This document shows positions 58,713 to 64,000 of a DNA stretch of 64,000 nucleotides, one piece after another. The notes under the pieces were generated by a model. The model worked only from the letters and a program-made list of their open reading frames with translations. It was not told where the DNA came from and did no database searches. Position 1 is the first letter of the stretch. The number at the start of each line of letters is the position of its first letter. A program made the position numbers and the translations under genes. The stretch is from Gremmenia infestans (lineage: Eukaryota; Ascomycota; Leotiomycetes; Helotiales; Hamatocanthoscyphaceae), in the NCBI GenBank assembly GCA_032629725.1, contig JAFEVB010000014.1, positions 496,001 to 560,000 of the forward strand, in the 5' to 3' direction.

Positions 58713-59669
58713 TTTGATGGGATGATTACTTGTGGACTGTGGACTGTGGACTGTGGTTGAGCATTTATATATGTTGCGGAACGACACCGCTCCGCTCCGC
58801 CTTGCTCCGCCCCTTAACTTTACGTACATCACATGATTCAGGGGCTGAGTCACTCATGAGTCAATGAAGAACCCCCCTTTTTTTCTATTGCTCATCCATT
58901 TTAATAGTCAGAAGGTGATGGGTTGAGCCTCATGCACGTTTCTTTGGACGTTAATTCTAGGAGGGGAATAACGGAACAACCCGATTCTTCTCCTTACTCG
59001 ATCCCGATACACCAATACAATAAGCGAAGCGAGAGGCTCCTTCCCCTTTTCATATTCAACGAACCACTTTACCGCGGTCATCCTTTGCAACGAGACTTGG
59101 GAATGAAGTTTAAACTCGAGGTCCAATTAGAGTTGCACAGCTCGTATGTCGGATTCCAATTCAGAATTATGTTCCATCGTCAGATGTTTGCGCAATAGGT
59201 TTCACATACAGCCCTGGACTTCCTTTCCCTGTCACGACCACAGGGTTTCTTTGCCAGCTTCAACATGAGAGTAACTAGATAAATACATGAATATGCCATG
59301 CCTTAAGTCTCTGGTGGAGGGAACAACTCGAATATATGAACTGCACTGGGAGAGTTCAATCGAGAAGAAAGTCGTGACGGTGTGATTCAGGTCCTTAATA
59401 CCTGTTCCCGTGTCGAGAAGGGAAGTCGCGACTTGTCCAACGCTCTCACTTCAACAAATGGAAGAACGCAATCTGCTAGAAAGGCTGTTGCTAGATCATT
59501 ATCTGCATTCCATCTGCATCTCCATCCCCACTCCACCCACAGACACTCTTTGCACACCACATACATAACTACCGCCAACATCGCTAAGTCCACCGACTCT
59601 CTTCTCGAGCTCTTCAAGATCTTGAGAATAATCGACCATCATCTCTCCCGCAAAGACTCCTTCACAGCA
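58713..59669. other. intergenic region, promoter of the F-box/ankyrin gene at its left end
   Basis: The left 60 bp hold the 7-bp tandem repeat and the TATA box. The rest shows no supported gene. An in-frame ATG at 59382 could extend the nitroreductase frame but adds low-complexity sequence. Confidence 0.45.
58731..58756. repeat. 7-bp tandem repeat (TGTGGAC) in a promoter
   Basis: Three full units and one partial unit of TGTGGAC lie between the TATA box (58764) and the ATG (58712) of the F-box/ankyrin gene, so they fall in its 5' leader. Confidence 0.85.
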
Positions 59670-60602
59670 ATGGAAGCTGCAATCTTGTCTCCCATGGATT
59701 GGGAAATCCAGCATCATCAACCCACCGATCACCACATCCCCAAATTGCTTAAATACCGCCTCGGTTCTTACAACATCACCAACACGTCTCCAATCTCCGA
59801 CGATCATATTGTAAAGGCTGTCGCCTCGGCCCTGGAAAGGACACCGGTAAAAGACGACACGACTCGCATAGTGATCTTGCTTGGGAAGGAACACCTTGCA
59901 TTCACGGAGATCGTCCGAACAATTGCAGCGAGCAAGAAGAGCATCAAAAAAGAGGCAGCACGCGTTCAAGTACTCAGCAAAGCTTATGGCACGGTGCGGC
60001 TTCATTCCTCTTTCAAGGAAACGACGATACTGACATGTGGCAACAGATTCTCTTCTATACAGACCCAACCCCACGCCCACAACTGGCAATTGAAGGTTCA
60101 GAAGGCCCGCCCGAGTATAAGAAGCCTGTCTTCAAGCATATGCACAAAGCTGTTCTCAGACAGGAGTACCTTGTCTGGAATGAGTTGGAGAAGAAGGGAT
60201 TTGGCGCAAATCTCCAGCACTTCGTCCCCGGTGTTGACAAATTCATTGACGAGCGATGGGGCATTCCAAAGGAGTGGAAAATGGATGCGCAATTGATATT
60301 TGGTGCCGTGGAGACAACGGTGAGTTTTACTCGTGCCTATATGGCCTGCTAAAATCAGTATGCTAACAATTATTTAGGATCCAAAGCTTCGGGAACTGAC
60401 GAAGGAGGACTTGGCACATACAGTCAAGGTGTTCCCTCCACCTTACGGTTATACACAGTGTTACACGCCTACGGTCAATACCCACAGGGTGTCGGATTGT
60501 ATGGTTCAACCTGATGAGTCCATACCTTATGACGGTCCAAGCTGGTTCGGTAAGAAGAAGATAGAACACAAGCCGGTCGCTGGTTCGACAGTCCTTGCGT
60601 AA
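59670..60602 (+). pseudogene. nitroreductase-family gene (Frm2/Hbn1-like) broken by a frameshift
   Basis: The first frame, from ATG 59670, reads LLKYRLGSYNITNTSPISDD, then TRIVILLGKEH and KAYGTV, the N-terminal half of the fungal nitroreductase family that uses FMN and NAD(P)H. After AYGTV at about 59990-59998 the frame is lost. Another frame continues with FLFQGNDDTDMWQQILFYTD, VWNELEKKGFGANLQHF and MDAQLIFGAVE, the matching C-terminal half. No intron fits at the switch, so one or two bases were gained or lost. A 58-nt GT-AG intron (60320-60377) and a further exon to 60602 follow, with a C-terminal segment (ending PVAGSTVLA) not typical of the family. The segment usually contributing FMN contacts (SSFNSQ) is replaced by VKDD, a sign of divergence before or after inactivation. 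A sequencing error remains possible. Confidence 0.68.
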
Positions 60603-61824
60603 GCCTTGAGTTTATTGGTGGAAAGGAGTTCCTCTCTATACCTAAGAATTCATTGCTCGTCAGATCGACTTTTTTCGCTCTTCAAGCTGGGAAGAACAGG
60701 ACGGTGGCAAGACTCATTACCTAGAAATTCATCACTATTCAACTGAGGATCTGATTTGGAGATTTTCTGTGTGACCTGCTCCTGCTTGTCTTCGGCCATC
60801 GACCATCCCCAGCCTACCTTCTTTGAGTACCTACAGAGCGATCGAGTTACAGCTTGACGCTAGCATAAGAGTATAGAAGCATAAGGTAAATATGAAATAG
60901 AAGTGTTTACTAAAGTGGAGAGAGTTTTTGTGTAATGCTGACGTAAACAGCTAAATCTGTATCTGGTGAATAGTTTCGCCTAGTTTCCTCCTCCTTTCCT
61001 CTCCTCTCCTGGGTATAGAGGATTGACAGTTATTCTCTGGCAATACCTAGCTTAGTTTTATCTCTCCAATCGTCCATTTTGATGTTAAGTTTTACAAGCT
61101 TCACACAATTTGTCCGTGGCGAGGGAAATGCGCGTCCGCGCCGCGTCGCATCTCGAAGTCGACATCTATCACGCTTGGAGGGTTCGAACATTTAGCTGCC
61201 ACTGACACCACGTGTGTTGCTGCAATGCATGACAGAATCTTTCTCTATCTAATTTTGTTTCTTCTGTTGTGTATCGGAACGCCTACTCAAGAGGTCGAAC
61301 AGCCAAGTCTCTGGGCAGTCTCAGGATCGCTCTTGGTAGCCGCAACCAAACATCGCCAAGAGAATTCGGTTGGCATAGATCCTGTCGCTTTTGTCGATCG
61401 TCGACGATTCTTGCGCAATACTCATGATTCTTCTCCATGTTCTCCATTTCTTTCAGGGCAGTATGGTCTCGGATATGCGCTGAGTAGTCTCGTATGGAGG
61501 TGGAGATATTTGATAATCGGTTTCAAGCGCCTTTTTCATAGAGTTTAGGTGGAGCAGTCGTTCACGATATGTCGTGGCGGCGCTTCCAGTCTAGTCTTAG
61601 TCATTTCCCTTGGCTGTTGCCCAAAGTATAATACATCTGTTTGATCCTGGTCCTAGGCTTTAACAGAATTTCTACCTGTTCGTGCGTTTCTGGTAAATGC
61701 ATCTGTGCTGGCACTTTCCTTCTATCTGACACCGGCTGTCTATTATTTCACTCTTTGAATCTGTAATTCAAAGAACTAAAAGTAGTCTTGATTGTTCGTC
61801 TACCGTTCCCAACTCCCCCCAATA
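60603..61824. other. 1.2-kb intergenic region
   Basis: A plus-strand frame at 61225-61548 starts with a signal-like MHDRIFLYLILFLLLCIG, but the rest shows no family features and no splicing, so I do not call it. No other gene is seen. Confidence 0.45.
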
Positions 61825-63267
61825 ATGTCTTTCCGAGAGCGATACGAATCACAGGACCCAGCCCCTAGGAGGAGGAAAGCAAGATGGGAGGGTCTCCCAC
61901 GTTGGAGGAAAGTGAGACGAGGTGATGAGAAGAAAGACAAGTCGAAAGAAGTGAAGGTGGAGGACGATGAAGAAAGTAGCGATGATGATAGCAGCACCTC
62001 GACGGCTCAAGCTCAGACATCAGCACCACCGCCACCGCCTCCCGCGGCTCCTTCAAAGATTTCTTTACCAACTACCCAGGCTTCTCAGTCCTTGATATCG
62101 ACAACGGCGGGCTCACAAGCCGCAATTACGACGGCAGCCAAGTCAAACCCACCCCCACAGCTACCTGCTGCTAGCTCAGTGGCTGTTGTGTCTACATCTG
62201 TAAGTTAACATATTAATTCATATTTCCAACACTCTGACCAGTTCTAGTCTCTACCCCCACCTCCACCTCCGAAAACAACACTCTCTACATCGAGATCCGG
62301 CTCAGCTGCTGGTGCAATTATCTTAGCATCCTCTGCTACGTCTATCGCTAACTCTAAACCGCCGTCCGCCCTTCCCATCCAATCTAGTTCAGCTCTCGTT
62401 GGAACGGCCGCTCCAGCAAAAGCAACATCTACTAAACAGGAGTCCTCGGCTGGGATTTCCGCTTCCACATCGCCAAATTCAACAGCTCTGGTTCTAGGTA
62501 TCATAGGAGGAAGTATGTTTCATCGCCCACCCCTCTCCATGTCTACTCTCACTAACATACACCTAGTTGCCGCGGCACTTTTCATAGGCCTCGTCATATT
62601 TTTGATCCGTCGTCGTTTCAGAGCCCACCGTGCTCAGCATCCCGCCCCCAACTTCCCCTCCAACCGCAGCAACGCCACTCGTTCAATCTGGGGTTCCGAA
62701 TCCTCGGCCACCTCTGGAGGTCAATGCACAATGGCACAATTCGTCCCACCGATCTTCCAGTCTCGGAACCCAAATCTTCCCAACTCGTACGACAATCACA
62801 ATGGTTCAGCTGGAGCCGCTTCTGGGAACAGAACTACAATGGCAGATTTCATGCCGCCCATCTTTAATCCCCGACGTCCGGAAGCAAGTCATAATAACAA
62901 TCATAACGATATGGCCACCATGCCAGACAGCTTCTTCGCCGAGAAAGAAGATCCGCTTACGGGTGGCAGCACACTCGGCAATAAAGCCATTGATCGCGAG
63001 GAGCGGCTTGGGAGAGTAAAGACAGATATACTCACGGAACGGGAGCTAGGCTTTGGTGGCGGGATTATGAAGGGTCAAAACAAGAGCAATGATTTTCAAC
63101 ACCAACAGGATAGTGTAGGTGTTGATGATGTGGAGCCGCTTGGTGTTAATAAGGGTGCTGCGCAGAGGGATTCGGTGGCGACGAGTGTTGCGAGGTGGAA
63201 AGACCCTGTTACGTGGGCGAGAGATCAAGCGAGGAGGAACGATACGAGAGGGGAAAGGATAGGTTAA
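61825..63267 (+). CDS. single-pass membrane protein with low-complexity tails, function unknown
   Basis: Three exons (61825-62199, 62248-62512, 62567-63267) encode 446 residues. The second intron (54 nt, GTATGT...CCTAG) contains no stop and is a multiple of three, but its removal gives a clean membrane segment (LGIIGGIAAALFIGLVIFLI) followed by RRRFRAHR. The N-terminus is basic and lacks a signal peptide (MSFRERYESQ, RRRKARW). A Ser/Thr/Pro-rich stretch precedes the helix. The C-terminal 220 residues contain two copies of a short block: MAQFVPPIFQSRNP and MADFMPPIFNPRRP. Fungal sensors (Mid2/WSC-like) have a Ser/Thr-rich region and one helix, yet they have signal peptides, so this is not assigned to them. 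By the positive-inside rule the C-terminus is cytoplasmic. No function is inferred. Confidence 0.7.
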
Positions 63268-63712
63268 TATGATATGATATCATAGCAAGAAGATTGAATA
63301 CACCAAGTCAAAATTGGATTGAAGACCTTAGATCTATGAAGGAGTAGAATCAGCCAACACGTGGAATAGGACGATAATGAAATCCAGACCAGATAAAAAG
63401 TAGGTCACATGAAGCGCTCGTCAGTGCTCTCTTTGATCCGCATAACTATACTTCTCCGTAGAGAAGGAAAGCTTCTCAGCTTCTCAGCGGAAAGGCTCGA
63501 TGGAGGTTTTGCAAATGCATACAGAACGCGGCCATCTGCCTGACTTGGAGAAGATTTGGTTTTCGTCATTCGAGCGCTTCATGTGTAGTCGCAGGGGGTG
63601 CCAGACATAAAAATAATAGAAATAGTTCTTCCCGGGAAACTGAACTCACTGCGGCGTGTTCATATTAGGGCACGTTGGTATATTGGTATGGTTTCTTTGA
63701 TTTGATATCGAA
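63268..63712. other. intergenic region between convergent genes
   Basis: About 445 bp of 3' flank shared by the membrane-protein gene and RIO1. Nothing else was recognised. Confidence 0.45.
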
Positions 63713-64000
63713 TCAGTGCTTGTGCTTGGCTGATGAGCTGACAAGCTTCTTTTTGAGATGTTTGGGCATCTTTTCTTTTCTCTTCTCGCGTTTGTCTTCC
63801 TTGACAGCCTTTTTGTGTTCCTAGTAAATTTTAGCTGCTGAAAGTCGGGAGACATGGAGGTGGCTACCTTCTTGACATCCTTATCCTCGAACCTCTTCCC
63901 CCTTGGTGTGCCCTTTTCGAATCGACTCTCATCTTCAGTATCGCTACCCTCTTCATCATCCTCAGCGGAAGAACTACCACCCATTGTATCTTCACCATCG
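63713..64000 (-). CDS. RIO1: Rio1 atypical protein kinase, C-terminal end (partial)
   Basis: Only the 3' end of the gene lies in the window; the rest extends past 64000. The exon 64000-63868 and the last exon 63820-63713 are joined by a 47-nt phase-0 intron (GTAGCC...ACTAG). The spliced tail reads TPRGKRFEDKDVKKEHKKA, then REKRKEKMPKHLKKKLVSS and ends in KHKH. This matches the conserved lysine-rich C-terminus of Rio1 kinases, which act in 40S subunit maturation. The acidic stretch before it (AEDDEEGSDTEDESRF) is also usual. The kinase domain itself is not visible, so the identification rests on the tail. An ATG at 63984 is an internal methionine, not a start. Confidence 0.72.

Noticed and set aside
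61225..61548. ORF with a signal-peptide-like start
   Set aside because: The sequence after the hydrophobic start is not protein-like, has no conserved cysteines or domain, and no splice support; a secreted effector cannot be argued from the start alone.

Overview
The window is nuclear DNA of a filamentous ascomycete (Pezizomycotina). Most genes carry short GT-AG introns of about 43-150 nt with CTAAC/CTAAT-like branch points. Gene content is typical of such fungi: fungal transcription-factor families, a fungal amidase, a Bur6/NC2-alpha histone-fold protein, Rib7, Utp16-like, Dbp9 and Rio1. A member of Leotiomycetes is possible, but I cannot prove the class from sequence alone.

Layout. 0-5 kb: a fungal transcription-factor-like gene with an unresolved 5' half, a divergent three-exon short-chain dehydrogenase, and a broken F-box/2EXR-like fragment. 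5-8.9 kb: no convincing gene. 8.9-14.2 kb: NC2-alpha, then a Zn2Cys6 regulator facing an amidase gene that carries an in-frame stop. 14.2-16.8 kb: gene-poor. 16.8-24.5 kb: a DUF5672 type II membrane protein, a short inverted-repeat transposon, a decayed ankyrin-repeat stretch, RIB7, an unlabelled coding remnant, a mitochondrial TPR/Sel1-like protein and a divergent Utp16-like gene. 25.7-36.1 kb: a peroxisomal acyl-CoA oxidase ending in SKL, a five-exon alpha/beta hydrolase, a divergent RING/RGG/RS-rich protein with RBBP6-like spacing, and one or two small tail-anchored proteins. 36-48 kb: gene-poor, except for two paralogous C2H2 zinc-finger genes with identical intron phases. 48.4-64 kb: DBP9, a 1515-residue coiled-coil protein with an unrecognised C-terminal domain, an F-box/ankyrin protein, a frameshifted nitroreductase, a single-pass membrane protein and the 3' end of RIO1.

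Most genes look independent rather than clustered. Ribosome biogenesis is represented three times (Utp16-like, Dbp9, Rio1), dispersed as usual in fungi. The Zn2Cys6 factor and amidase are tail to tail, 62 bp apart, which hints at but does not prove a regulator-target pair. The accessory signal lies in the gene-poor stretches: a miniature transposon, decayed genes, a recurring TGCTGTCA motif that twice occurs as an 18-bp-spaced pair, and the duplicated C2H2 genes. I found no CRISPR, rRNA or convincing tRNA, and no convincing biosynthetic cluster or new multi-gene system.
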